This document shows, piece by piece, positions 23,618-35,252 of a stretch of 64,000 nucleotides of DNA. The DNA lies in NCBI GenBank assembly GCA_944470555.2, contig OX104129.1, positions 86,264,820-86,328,819 of the forward strand. Reading direction: 5' to 3'. A program made the position numbers and the translations under genes. The notes below the pieces were generated by a model that ran no database searches, was not told the origin of the DNA, and worked only from the letters and a program-made list of their open reading frames with translations. Position 1 is the first letter of the stretch. The number at the start of each line of letters is the position of its first letter. The DNA is from Heterobilharzia americana (taxonomy: Eukaryota > Platyhelminthes > Trematoda > Strigeidida > Schistosomatidae).

Positions 23618-24244
23618 GGTTATCCCCCTCCTAGAAGGTTGTTGGGATACCGGCAACCTTCGATCCTAGGAGGCGACTGCGAGGCGGACACGCAACACCT
23701 TTCCATATTGGTGATGGAGTAGGTGACGTGTGGGTCTCCGAAGCTAGTGCAACTATGCACACCTACGAGGCAAGAGAACTTTGCCTCTAGACGCAACCCT
23801 TCTCACAGTGGTGGAAGGTGACCCGAAGCCTTCGTCTACTTTTCCCTATTGCCTAATCTACCGGGGAGTGTACAAAAGGGAAATTGGTACAAAGAGAACC
23901 GAAAAACGATTTAAGTAGCATCGTCAGTGGCCAATTGTATCCAATTTTCAACGCATTTTCTAGGTTCTGCAAAAAAAAGAAATGGGACACTAGAGTGCTA
24001 AGAAAAGAAAAACCAAACTGTCTGAAGTGGGGGAGTGCAAAAAATAATAATGACCAACCAAAAGGATGTTTTGGGAAATTAAGTTGTATTTTTGGTTTTT
24101 TCTGCTTTTTAAAAAAAACTTCGTTTACAAAGTGGGGAACAAAACTTGTGAAAACTTCAGATATGAAAACGCATTGATAGTGCATGCCACGATAAAACAG
24201 TTGGAACTCCGAATTTACCAAGTGTGAAGTTGCGCTGGAGCTAA

Positions 24245-27200
24245 TTAAAGAAATCGGAGTATCTTTTGGGCCAGATGTACACGCCTCCCGGCACGTGTAG
24301 AGGGTACTGGATCAGTGCTACTAGAAGTGGCTCTTTTAGAAGATTCAGGGTACGCACGGCTAGATGAGTCTGTTTGGGAGTCTGGCAGCAAGGGTTTTTC
24401 TAGTTGTGTCGGTGTGGAGGGGGGTGGGTCGTCCTCTATATAAGCTGCCTTCAAACGATCGACACTTATAGAATCCTGCCGTCCAGATCTGTCAACGGCG
24501 AAAAACTTTTCTTTTTACTGAGAACTTTGAAGGGTCGGTCGTATGGTGGCTGTAAGGGTTTATGTACACCGCCACAAAGCACCGATACTCGCATGCAATC
24601 TTGGAGTCCTTTATCCAACTGCACCCATCTACACTGTATCCGTGTGGATGGGGTTAGAGGCGGCGCATATGTGACTTAAGAGTTTGCGCATAGCCATGGA
24701 TGTCGGTAGGAGTTGGGTCACTACAATCTGGAGCGACCATTTCACCCGGCAAACGTAAGTTACTGCCGTAAACTAACTCAGCAAGAGCACACCGCATATC
24801 CGTCTTGAGTGTAGATCGAATGATGAGAAGAACCAACAGCAGAGGCTCGGTCCATTTCATATTGTCGACTGCCACTAGTGTGCTTTAAAGGTGTAGGTGG
24901 AATCGCTCCACCAAGCCATTGAAGCTGGGTGATGTGCGGTAGTGCGGATGCTTTTGCATCGCAACAGATTCATCAGCTTCCGGAAGGTAAAGGATCCGAA
25001 CTGTTGGCCTACGTCGGTTAGCACGGTGGAAGGGCATCCAAACTGTGAAACCCATCCTCCAACGAACACCCGACCTACTGTTTTGGCAGTAATGTTAGAC
25101 AATGGGATGGCTAACAGCCAGTGAGTAGACCTTTCAACACATGTCAGTAGGTAACTATATCCATCGGAGGGTGGAAGTGGGTCGACAATGTCTAAACGGA
25201 CATGGGCGAATCGTGAGTCCGGTTTGGCGAAAGTTCCAGGTGGTGGGATGTTGTGACGACTCACCTTGAAATGCTGGCACTGAATACATGACCGTGTCCA
25301 GTTTCGAACATCACGGTTAATACCAGGCCAAACAAGCCTAGGAGATATGAGTTTGTCAGTGGCACGGATGCCAGGATACGAAAGATTGTGCAAAGCATCA
25401 AAAACATGCTTAAGCAAGGGTAAAGGAACAACCGGTCTGGGTGTGCCTGTAAAGGTGTCGCACAATACTGACACTTCACTGTTCAGGAGCGGTAAACGCT
25501 GTATCTTCAGAGAGGTTGTGCTGAAGGTTTTCAATCTCCTCGTCTGAATCCTGAAGTTTGGCAATCTTCCATAAGTCGACTGCTCGAAGCAAAGTAGTGG
25601 TGCAAACGCGAGACAGTGCGTCTGCGACAGAGTTATTCACACCAGAAATATGACGGATGTCCGATGTGAATTGCGAAATATAGTCTAGGTGACGTAACTC
25701 ACACGGTGAATATCCGTTAGTGGTGGTGTGCGAGGCATACGTCAAAGGTTTGTGGTCGGTAAGGATGATGGAACACGACCTTCCACAAAGTGACGAAAAT
25801 GCTTCACTGAGGCATATATGGCGAGCAGTTCCCTGCCAAAAGTGCTGTACCGCATTTCGCAGGTGGATAACTTCCGGGAGAAGAGTGCAACTGGGATCCA
25901 AGTGTGAGCCGAAAGTTGTTGCAACACAGCTCCAATGGCCGTGTTAGAGGCGTCGACCGCAATGCTAAGAGGTAGGTTTACGTCTTGATGCACCAGCACC
26001 GTGGCGTCTGCTATTGCGGTTTTGGTCTTACGAAATGCTTCTGGTGCCTCAGCAGTCAAGCTGAAAGTTTTACACTTACTTTTCAGCAGGTTGGTCAGTG
26101 CAGTCAAAATCAGCGCACACTGGGGGACGAAGCGACGATAATAGCTCACCGTCCCCAGAAAAGCACGCAGAGCTTTGAGTAACGCTGGGACTGGAAAGTC
26201 TTGGATCGCCTTTATCTTTTCAGGTAGTGGGCGAATGCCTTGCTCATCGATGACGTGTCCCAAAAATTTTAGTGAACGAACGCCAATCTGGCATTTGGCC
26301 GGGTTGACTGTCATCGAATGCTCTGACAGTCTGGCGAAAGCCTGTTTCAGGTGGTTAAAATGAGTGTTTTCGTCTGGACTAGCGATTAGTATGTCGTCTA
26401 GGTAGGCATAGGCGAAGTCGAGTCCACGTAAAACACCGTGAATAAAGCTTTGGAAGGTTTGTGCTGCGTTGCGAAGACCAAATGGCACACGAAGGAACTC
26501 AAAAAGACCAAACGGTGTAATGACGGCTGTCTTGGGAACATCGTCAGGATGAACCGGGATCTGATGATATGCACACATCAAGTCAAGCTTACTGAAGATA
26601 ACCGGGCCCTTTAAAGATGCAGTCATGTCGCGTATGTGAGGGACTGGATAACGATCTGGAATCGTTTTAGCTTTGGGCCTTCGGTAGTCACCACAAGGCC
26701 TCCAGTGCATACCATTGTTCTTGGGTTCCACATGCAGGGTGGAGACCATGGACTGTTGGATGGTCTGATTATTCCCACTTTAAGCATGTGTTCAAACTCG
26801 GCCTTTGCAGCGTGCATTTTCTCCGGGGATAATCGCCGTGGTTTCGCAAACACTGGCGGGCCAGTCGTCGTTATGTGATGAGAAACGTTCGAAGTCACAC
26901 AAAGGACACAACGACTTGGCTTAAAGGCATCCGGAAAGGACTGAATGATAGACGCGTAGGGACTAGAAGCGTCCGTCGTGCAGTACACGGGACTGAGGGG
27001 TGGCGTCTTTGTGACCATACCGGAGACAGAGAGTGTTGTGGTAGAATCTATCAATTTATGCTTTCCAGTATCTACCGGCAGCTGATAGTGCTGTAAGAGG
27101 TCCATACCAATAATGCCAGTGGTCACACCGCCACTATGAGAACCCAACGAGAGGAACGACGCAATCCAAGGTTGGGGTCGAGGAATCTCCGACCATAGGT

Positions 27201-27404
27201 TGTGATGGGCGAACCGTTGGCGGCACGAAGTTGCGGAGACATTGGCCGCAGACGCTCTTCCTTCGTAAGTGGGATGACGCTAGCTTCTGCCCCAGTGTCA
27301 ACTAGGAAGCGTATCCCAGAGTGTTGATCAGTGACGAAGAAGAGGCGACATGGAAGTGGCTCGCCAGCGACGTTAGTCGCCGTCACGTGCTGGCTCACAC
27401 GTTT
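24245..27404 (-). pseudogene. Gypsy pol: protease, RT, RNase H, integrase (U1)
   Basis: Minus-strand order: protease ([11 protein letters not shown] near 27,290), RT ([44 protein letters not shown] near 26,390), RNase H (DASNTAIGAVLQQL), integrase zinc domain (HNLSYPGIRATDKL ... SCIQCQ) and core (ERSTHWLLAIPL), then a C-terminal tail to 24,245. At least five frame breaks. Normally invariant positions have changed (LDLTRAYHQ reads LDLMCAYHQ; RRLNAK reads RRPKAK), so this copy is more decayed than the one in U2. Confidence 0.85.
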
Positions 27405-28057
27405 CCCGCCTGGTTAGCCTCGAAGGGGCAAGATCGAGTGCACTTTTCGGCATTGGCACCATAACGTTTATGGTGCCAGCACAACCTGGGTTGGGATTGT
27501 CGCGATTTGAAACGCCTGCTACCGGTGCGGGAGGTAGACCTGTTGTGCAAGCAAGACATGCAACCGCTGGAAGAACTACCAGACCGCACTTCGTTCTTGA
27601 TGCTGCGCAACTCCTCATGCAGTTTCAAGATGCGAGCTATAACACCGAAACTTGTTGCCTCACTAGCTGGGGGGGGGGAAATGAGTTTTTGGACGGGTCC
27701 ATGGCAGTAGACAGTGCAGCTGAAATACTAGTGTTGGGCCTCGTAGCATCCACAGCTCTGCCAGCCGCTTCCGTCAGCTCTATTAAGGTACACTTATGGA
27801 AGGTTGCGAGGATCCCTTGGACCGACTGTGGTAACCTCTGTAACCACAGTTGCCTGAGAAACGCTTCATCAATTTTGAAGTCAGCAACCAGCTGCTTCAT
27901 CTGACGAAGCAGTTGCGTCGGCTTGCGATCACCCAGATGCACATCCCTGAAAAGTTCTTGCACTTTTTGCTGGTCAGTAAGTGCAACGCGTTTGATGAGG
28001 GCGGTTTTGAGGCGATCGTAAAGATTCGGTGCTGGGTCATCTAGCACATCTGAGACG
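27395..28057 (-). pseudogene. Gypsy gag, 5'-truncated (U1)
   Basis: Gag capsid-like region (27,637-28,047) and nucleocapsid-like end (27,395-27,628) with RSGS-rich text and CWHHKRYGANAEKCTRSC, a zinc-binding motif of invertebrate Gypsy elements. A 10-G run at 27,669-27,678 breaks the frame between them. U2 lacks the run. The gag frame stops at 27,395 directly after the slippery site. Confidence 0.8.
27401..27407 (-). promoter_or_regulatory. Candidate -1 ribosomal frameshift site GGGAAAC between gag and pol
   Basis: In the gag frame it reads G GGA AAC, then GTG and the TGA stop. The pol frame overlaps and is -1 relative to gag. GGGAAAC is a known slippery heptamer (X XXY YYZ). The same heptamer and stop are present in U2 at 47,677-47,683. 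Confidence 0.65.
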
Positions 28058-28218
28058 AATTAAAAACAACCGGTGAACATTGTATACTACAGTATTCTAC
28101 CTAATAAATGAATTTTGAAAAAAAAAGTTATGAGATGAATAAATTATCAACTTGAATATATCACAGTTATTAAATCAGTACAAACAATGTATGGATACCC
28201 GTTTTGACTATATGATGG

Positions 28219-28500
28219 TCAACTTTCAAACACAAAACCCTTCTGAATGAGATCTATTTTCGCTTCATTAACAAGTTTTATAAGCTCTGTTGCCGCTTCT
28301 GGGCAATCGTTGAAATTATAGGTACGATATAAAACAACTAACACAGAAACGACTCCAAAAATTATTAAAATATGAAGAGGTAACCAGTTAAGGAAGATAT
28401 TGGCTATATTGGACTGAACATTAATTATCCCCATTAACTTTGACATCCATATTGTTAGGACCAAAGAGACTATCAAAAACCACTCCACGATTTTCTTCAT
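28219..28500 (-). CDS. DPM3: Dolichol-phosphate mannosyltransferase subunit 3, copy 2
   Basis: Encodes exactly the same 93 residues as 12,043-12,324. The only difference I find in the ORF is one silent change in the Cys codon of NFNDCP (TGT in copy 1, TGC in copy 2; plus-strand base 28,301 against 12,125). The upstream few hundred bases are also copied, so both copies may keep a promoter. Whether both are expressed cannot be read from sequence. Confidence 0.9.
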   Translation of the reverse strand: MKKIVEWFLIVSLVLTIWMSKLMGIINVQSNIANIFLNWLPLHILIIFGVVSVLVVLYRTYNFNDCPEAATELIKLVNEAKIDLIQKGFVFES

Positions 28501-29079
28501 GACAGATGAACGAAAGAGTTAAGCGCTTGAACACGATGGCACGAAACTAAATGAGATGTGTGCACTCCTCAAGATGCGATAGACCTGAAATTTGAAAAAA
28601 GAAAGTATTTAAATTTACAGAACTGACAAACATTGGTCTTCAGAATTGACTAATTTTTTACTGCGAGGGGTTAAGTAGTTGAGTACACTCACCACTCCAA
28701 CCACTTACCAATTCTGATGACTAATAAAGCTTCTAGGCATTCTTTAACGGATCGCTTAACTTTTGTTAGTATCTCACATACGATCCACGTGATATCTGAG
28801 TATTTAAGGTTAAACTGTCCCATTCTTACTGCTGCTATGACATGTGGCAAACAGAATCGACGGGGAACCTGGCATTACTGCGTGGCGGTCTTGGTTGTCC
28901 CAACTCATATCACCACATCAAACGAAACTGCACTAAGATCAAAGATTTAGAAATAAAGACGGGAGTGGTGGAAAGTCCTGAAAGGAAAAGGGGGAATAAG
29001 AACATACTGAGATTCAGTATGATGAGTCAAAGTCAAAATTGACTCAAGTAACCAGTAAGCAATGAGTCACATCCATCGT

Positions 29080-29247
29080 GTAACGCCTAAAGTTACTAAC
29101 TGGTTGCCCAAATCTCGGTAGGCGTAGCAGTGTTTGAAACCAAAACCCACTGGTTGAAAGTCGATCTATCAAACTAATGAGCCGCTACTCCATAGTATGA
29201 TGGTCAAGATAAAGCTAATCTGTGAACTCAACTGTGCCACTTTACCA
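29080..29247 (-). mobile_element. Degenerate tRNA-promoter SINE (U2)
   Basis: Counterpart of 12,905-13,080, with a 9-bp deletion relative to U1 near 29,246. Confidence 0.5.
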
Positions 29248-29367
29248 CTGGTTTACGCTGTCACGCACACCCCAACCGAGATGTCTACATTTCCAAACAT
29301 GGCCACACCAATATCCAGACTTCAATCACTGTTAGCATACTTCGTTTTGGTCACTTCTAACCTTTAT

Positions 29368-30100
29368 CCCTAAAGCTCCGCGAGGCACGACCTATGCCCA
29401 TTTCTGGAACAACAATTTGCCCTTGAGTAGTGAGAAACGCATCTCAAATTGCCACTCAAGGTATCCATAAGAATGCGTCTGCACCTAACAACACTACGTC
29501 ATCTGCGTGCTTGAGATCTAACAAGAATCCTCCTGTGATAAGATTAATCTTCGTGAAATCACACGACGAGAAGACCTCTTTGAGTACTTCTATAATAGAG
29601 TTAGATGAAAATAGGCACCACTCGACGTAAACAACTCACTATGGGCTCTAGCACACCAATGGGTGCCCGAGTACAGAGCCTTCAACAGAGTGATGTACAC
29701 ACTCGGCACTCCCTTTAGTGACGGACAGTGCCGTAAGACATCTATCGACGAAGTCAAATGTTGCCTTCCGGTCAAGAAATACGGCTGGTATCGGGTGCCG
29801 GCAAGTGTATATGTTCGAGAACCTGGCGATGTGAATATCTGGTAGATCCACCCATGGTCAGGTTTGAAGCCTGTCTGGTTTCCTCGGGTTCGCTGTTCTC
29901 CAGGTTCACTTCGACGTCTGATAATAATAGAAACTAGGATCCTAGACCATTGCGTCAGACAGATTCCCTTGTGGTTATACCCGGAAGACTGCTCCGTTTC
30001 TTGTAGACTGGGGTAATCAGTGATTGAGGCTAGTCAATGGGGATCATATATGACTTCCATACACTAATTAGCACTTTAGTTAACCTGACTAATAAGCCTC
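29368..30100 (-). mobile_element. SR2-like RT fossil (U2 copy of arm B')
   Basis: Counterpart of 13,198-13,930, with a few substitutions (about 1-2%). Confidence 0.75.
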
Positions 30101-30376
30101 GACAACCATGCATAGGAAGCTAAGAACAAATCAACGTAGAACCTCGCGCACAAGTTCATTTGTTCAAATTACCACAGAGAAGCATGTGAGGAACAAGTGG
30201 ATATTAAAGTAGTGATACTAAAGTAGAGAAAGATGTATGAAAGAATCAAAAATTTCGAGGTAAGACTATTGAAAACATTCATGCTTTAGAGAATGTCATA
30301 GAGTGAATATATCTGCGCCATTGTGACTGATTTCAAGCCACGTCTCCAACCACTAATTCCTGTGGTTCAACAGACC

Positions 30377-33300
30377 ATCATCATCATTATCAACATAGGA
30401 CCAGGCATTACTGCGTAACGGTCCGAGTTGCCACACCTCATATCAGCACATCAAGTAAAAAGGTAGTGAGGTGAAGGATGAAGATAAGTGAATGCAGTCA
30501 AAAGAAATATAAAGTACGAGAAGAAAGGAAAGAGGAGTGACAAAATAGTGAGATTCGGTATAGCGTTGTTAAGATGAGGATAATGTGTGTATACATCTGC
30601 GCCACTGACTTCGGTTCTGAGCCATATCACCTAGGGTCTCCAACCACTGGTTCCTCTTGTCCCGTGGACCCCAACCACCTAGTCTGCATCGTCCTACATG
30701 GCTTAAACCAACAGTCAGAGACTTCATACATTGGTGCCATGTTTTAGTCTGGCCACCTCGGGCCTTTTTCCAGCCTGAACCCACCTCAGCCAACATTGTG
30801 TGACGAGGCAATCGGTGACTAGGCATACGTAGTACGTGTCCCAACCATCTCAGTCGATGAAGGTTCACAACCTCGTCGACTGACTTACCTCTTCTCCCTA
30901 AAACTCTACACCTAACTTCTGCATTACTCACATGGTGACACCACGGAATACGTCCTATACTACGAAGGCAACGGTGGTCAAATACCTGTAACCTTCTCAT
31001 GTCTTCCACTTTCAATGGCCATGTTTCACAGCCATACAGTAGAACAGAGCGGACTGCTGTGCAGTACACGCGACCCTTAATAGACAAACGAATATCACGG
31101 CGGCGCCATAGGTGGCGCAAATTGGCAAAAGCCAATCGAGCCTTTTGTATCCGTGCAGAAATCTCATCGGCAACTAACCCACCGGGTTGATCCTACTTCC
31201 CAGGTAAGTGAAGTGGTCAACACACTCAACCACTTCACTCTCTATTGTTAACCGCGGTACCGCTGAAGACCAGTCCTGGAGCAAAAATTTGCATTTGGGT
31301 GGTGAAAATCGCATCCCAAACATTCTCAAATTCCCACTCAAAGTGTTCAGAAGACTCTGCATCTTGTCAGCGTCTTCACCTAACAGGACTATGTCATCTG
31401 CATATTCTAGATCTAAGGAAAATTCACCTGTGATCCGGTCAACGTCTTTGTAATTAGGTGACGAGAGGGAAACCTCCATAAGAATATCTATGATAAAATT
31501 AAATAAGAATGGGGATAGTGGGCATCCTTGACGGACACCACTTGATGAGTATAGCTCCCTGGACAACTCACCATAGGCTCTAACATGCCCACAAGTGTTC
31601 GAGTAGAGAGCTTTCAATAAGGTGATGTACTTACTAGGCACGCCTTTCAGTGACAGACACTGCCATAAGACTTCTCGATCAACGGAGTCAAATGCCGCCT
31701 TCAGGTCGAGAAATACAGCTATTGTCGGGCGTCTGTAAGCATGCCTATGTTCCAGGACCTGGCGCAGTGTGAATATTTGGTCGATACATCCACGGCCAGG
31801 TCTAAAGCCTGCCTGGTTTTCTCGGGCTTGCTGTTCCCGAGCTCCACTCAGGCGTCGGAGAATTATAGAACTTAGGATCTTAGACACTATGTTTGTCAGG
31901 CTGATTCCTCTGTGGTTATCACAAGAGGACTTCTCGCCTTTCTTGAAGACTGGGATGATCAGTGACTTAGACCAGTCGGAGGGGATCGTATTTGATTCCC
32001 ATATACTGGCTAACACTTCCGTTAGCCTGACTAAGAGAACTCTACCACCATTCTTGTATACCTCAGCAGGTAGTCCGTCTGGTCCTGCTGCCCTTCCCGT
32101 TTCAGGCTACCTACCGCTTTCTCAACTTCTTCTAGTGTTGGGGGACCTGTCTCTATGTCCCATTCAGGGTCCGACTGGATAGCGGGCAGCGCAATGGTGG
32201 CTGGAGGCCAGTTAAACTGTTCCTCAAAGTGTTCTGCCCATCGTCCCAGTCGCCTTCCCTGCGAGTGAATCGCCGATCCGTCCTTCTCCGCTATAACCTC
32301 ACTAACTGTTGTTGACCATTTCCCCCCAGTCTCCTTAATAAGTCTAAATAACTGTCTACTGTTACCGATCGCCGCTGCCTTTTCCATCTCTTTAGCCTTT
32401 GCTGCCCACCACTGTTCACGATCGTTGCGCAGACTTTTCGTCAGTTTATTTTTAAGTTGCGCTCGCTCTTCATTGTACTCAGAGCCTGCAGGGATGCATT
32501 CACGTGCATCCATTAGTTTGGAAGAAGCTGCTGATATCCACTGGCTCTTTTTAGCCATTATCTTGGAGTCGGCTACAGTCTCCAGTGCTGCTTTTACAGT
32601 AGACTGAAGATGGCACCAAGCTTCTTCTGGATGAGTGACAGTCTTTTGTTCCGATAACTGCCTAGCCAACTTCTCACTGAACACGGCTTTGGTGTTTTCG
32701 TTGTCCAGCAGAACTCGTAGTGGTTTTGTTGCCAAATTTTTTCTACGTCCATTGAGACGCAGGCATATACGTGCTCGGACCAACGCATGATCGCTGTCCA
32801 AACACGTACTCCAGAAGGAGCGGCAGTCTTCCACCGATCCTCTCCAGCGATGACTAATAGCAATGTGGTCTATCTGTGTCCATCGCTGAGTCGAGCTCGG
32901 TGGACGCCAGGTCAGACAGTGCCTTTCTTTATGTCTGAAATTTGTGCTGGCTAAAAATAGGCGGTTATCTGAGCATAGTTGTAATAGGCGATCACCGTTA
33001 TCTGTACGTTCAGCTGGGATTCCGAAAGTGCCACCTAAGTGCCTTTCTGCCTCACTCAGTCTACCCACCTGTGCGTTGAGGTCACCTGCAACAACCACTA
33101 CGTCCGAACGTTTGGCTTTCGAGAGGAGGTTAGACAGTTTATGGTAGAACTCGTCCTTCACTTCATCCGAACTACAGTCAGTGGGTGCGTAAGCAGAGAT
33201 TACAAAGAGACAACGGCGAGTCTCACTATTCCTTTTAGTTCTCACTGTGCCGTTCAGCCTCATAGCGCAGAGGCGACTATCAACTGGGATCCAGTCTAGT

Positions 33301-34312
33301 AGTGAGTTTTCTGCCCTGGTGCTTAATGCTATACCTACACCTGCAAGACCACGAGAGCTAGCTATCGAATCTCCAGAAACTCGAAGGGTGAATTTTGCAG
33401 ATTCACCAGATTGGTCAGGAGAGGTCAGGTGAATAACCACACTTGGGTCCTGTATGCGTGTCTCACAAACACAGCACACATCCATGCCCGAGTTGCTAGA
33501 GTCTTTGCCAACGAAGCCTGTTGGCCAATTTGACGGAGGGTGCGGACATTGAAGGCTCCAATATGTAATTTGGAGCGTGGTTTAAGGAGACCAGGGACTG
33601 TTCTGTGGACTCAGATCGTTGTCGAAGGCTGCAGAGGTAGGAGAAATTGAAGATGATGCAGCATCATTAATTAAGAGACGTGAAGGAAGATTAGAAGGTA
33701 ATGATGGAGGAGGAGGATAGCAGTCAGAAGAAACTTGGGTGCTGACAGAGTTGTGAGGGCGGTTGACACTTCCCGGCTGCCCACACCGTGGAAGGCTATT
33801 TCTTCTTAAGGTACCTGAAAGAGATTTGTGTGACCGCAGAGCCCATCGGACATCTGCTTGAGGCCTGTCACACCCAGCCTTTTGAGTATGATTATTTTGA
33901 ATTTTTGTATTTTTGGGGCCGGATGAGCGAAAGGAAACGACAAGTGAACCAACACCGCCGGCCCGGCAGACCGTGGGGCGTGGTGGAGTGTGTTATTTTT
34001 GGGGCCGACCTTTTCTAACCCCCCCTTCCACTGAGAAGGCAGCATCAGCTTGGCACTGCTGGTCATCCAAGGGAAACACCTTACTGCTGTCACACCCCAT
34101 CCAGCTAGCAGCAGTACGACTTCGCCCTCAGACCCCCATCATAGTGTAGCAATTTACACTATAACGGTAACTGCTTTTCGTCTAACCACTACCCAACAGA
34201 CCTTTCTGGTATGGTAGGACCTCGAGGGAACAAGCGTTCCACCAGCATAGCTCGTTGGGTCATTGTGATATGCAAGCCCGACCACCACGTCAAGGTAGCA
34301 GCTATCGGTCGG
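30377..34312 (-). mobile_element. SR2-like (RTE clade) non-LTR retrotransposon, nearly full length
   Basis: About 3.9 kb, the size reported for the SR2/SjR2 family. On the minus strand it has a 5' leader (34,312 to about 33,800), a Ser/Pro-rich region, endonuclease, RT and C-terminal domain, a 3' UTR and a tail ending in ATGATGATGAT at 30,377. The target-site duplication GGTTCAACAGACC is at 30,364-30,376 and 34,389-34,401. U1 holds the unoccupied site at 14,198-14,210. GGTTCAACAG also occurs at 34,313-34,322, at the very 5' end. This is the youngest-looking element in the window. Confidence 0.9.
30569..33600 (-). pseudogene. SR2-like endonuclease-reverse transcriptase ORF with frame breaks
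   Basis: Encodes the apurinic-type endonuclease and RT used for target-primed insertion (family knowledge). Blocks on the minus strand: GAFNVRTLRQIGQQAS; VISAYAPTD; VVVAGDLNAQVG; WTQIDHIAIS and DSDHALVRARI (endonuclease); IIPVFKKGEKSSCDNHRGIS; FLDLKAAFDSVDR; SGVRQGCPLSPFLFNFIID; EYADDIVLLGED (RT); and a C-terminal LLYGCETWPL and RLRWLGHVLRMPSHRLP. ORF pieces: 33,485-32,031, 32,016-31,174 and 31,135-30,569. The breaks near 33,620, 33,487-33,489, 32,096-32,098 and 31,178-31,183 are each one base. All catalytic motifs are otherwise intact, so the element may be functional in life and broken only in the assembly, or very recently dead. Confidence 0.85.
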
Positions 34313-34320
34313 GGTTCAAC

Positions 34321-34469
34321 AGGTATCATTAGCAGCAAAACGTCTGACCTTCCTCAGCTATGTGGGGAGATGTAGTCCACCTGAATGAGGTTCAACAGAC
34401 CTCATTCAGGTGGACTACATCTCCCCACATAGCTGAGGAAGGTCAGACGTTTTGCTGCTAATGATACCT
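34321..34469. repeat. Perfect 71-bp inverted repeat with 7-nt loop
   Basis: 34,321-34,391 is the exact reverse complement of 34,399-34,469; the loop is TCAACAG. The right arm is ordinary U sequence (also at 14,207-14,277 in U1). The left arm is an extra inverted copy sitting between the 5' end of the SR2-like element and its target. Confidence 0.95.
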
Positions 34470-35100
34470 TCAATTCCGTGTCACTAAGTCTTAATGTTTA
34501 ACACACATCATTACGTGAACGTAACACCTTAATTTCTCAGAATTGAAGGTTAGCTTATTGTAATCTGCTCAATGAAGTCAGGTTAGACCATCTTTCAAAG
34601 TGAGTCTATTTTTATCCATAGCTTCGCATCATCAACAAAGAGAATTTCACAAAACATCCTCAGAAGCAAAAGGTTTTCGTAAATCATGAGCTGGACGAGC
34701 CCTAAAGCCGAACTCTAGTGGACTCCACTAGGACACCTTGTTTACTGGGACATGGCAGAATCCAACCGAATCTTTAAAAAATTGATCACTGAAATATGAT
34801 GAAAGCTAATCGATTCCAATTAAACTTGCTGATAAGACATTTGTGGTTTACGTGATCAAAGGCCTGAGAATAACCTAGGTACATTATATTTATTTCGCTC
34901 GAGCGATCAGTAATACTAGTTCAACTATCTATTGTGGTCACTAAGTTATTGATACATGATGGTGACGTGATGAATTGCAAAGAAGTTTGTGCAGATGCAG
35001 CTTATTAGTTCAGGCAGTTAACTTTTGTTCAGTGTGTTAGAATCCCAACCCTCTTACCGACGTTTGGACAGCCGGGTATCACTGGCCCTTACACACGGTG
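34399..35100 (-). mobile_element. CR1-like RT fossil and SINE remnant (U2)
   Basis: Counterpart of 14,207-14,905: the CR1 RT blocks (QAFDHVNHKC-like) on the minus strand, then the plus-strand SINE remnant at about 35,007-35,097. Confidence 0.7.
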
Positions 35101-35252
35101 TTTCATAGCCTGCTAAAAAAAAGTGAACACTGTTGCTGAGTACATCTCGATTCTTTTACCAGATAAGTTATAAACTTGTAGTTCTTTAGGCTGCTTTACT
35201 GACCACGCCTCAAGAGAGGTGTGACGTGACCTAACTCCCAAGGTCTAGGTAC

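Larger units (their letters stand above)
11882..28057 (+). repeat. Tandem duplication unit U1 (16.2 kb)
   Basis: Collinear with 28,058-48,327. The offset is 16,176 at DPM3, 20,192 after the SR2-like insertion in U2, and 20,266-20,276 from about 15.6 kb onward. Sequence outside the Gypsy element is about 98-99.5% identical by eye. U1 contains DPM3, SINE and SR2/CR1 fossils, a Penelope-like fossil and a Gypsy element cut off in gag at the right edge. Confidence 0.9.
23183..28057 (-). mobile_element. Ty3/Gypsy LTR retrotransposon, 5'-truncated by the duplication junction (U1)
   Basis: The 3' LTR (23,183-23,617), noncoding 3' region, pol and most of gag are present in reverse. The gag 5' end, leader and 5' LTR are missing, because the duplication junction at 28,057/28,058 cuts inside gag. 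GTTT at 23,179-23,182 is the left half of the target-site duplication. Confidence 0.9.

Noticed and set aside
23853..24221. 122-residue minus-strand ORF (and 44,133-44,630 in U2) as a gene
   Set aside because: It lies in the noncoding 3' region of the Gypsy element, is Phe/Leu-rich from A/T runs and has no recognisable domain.
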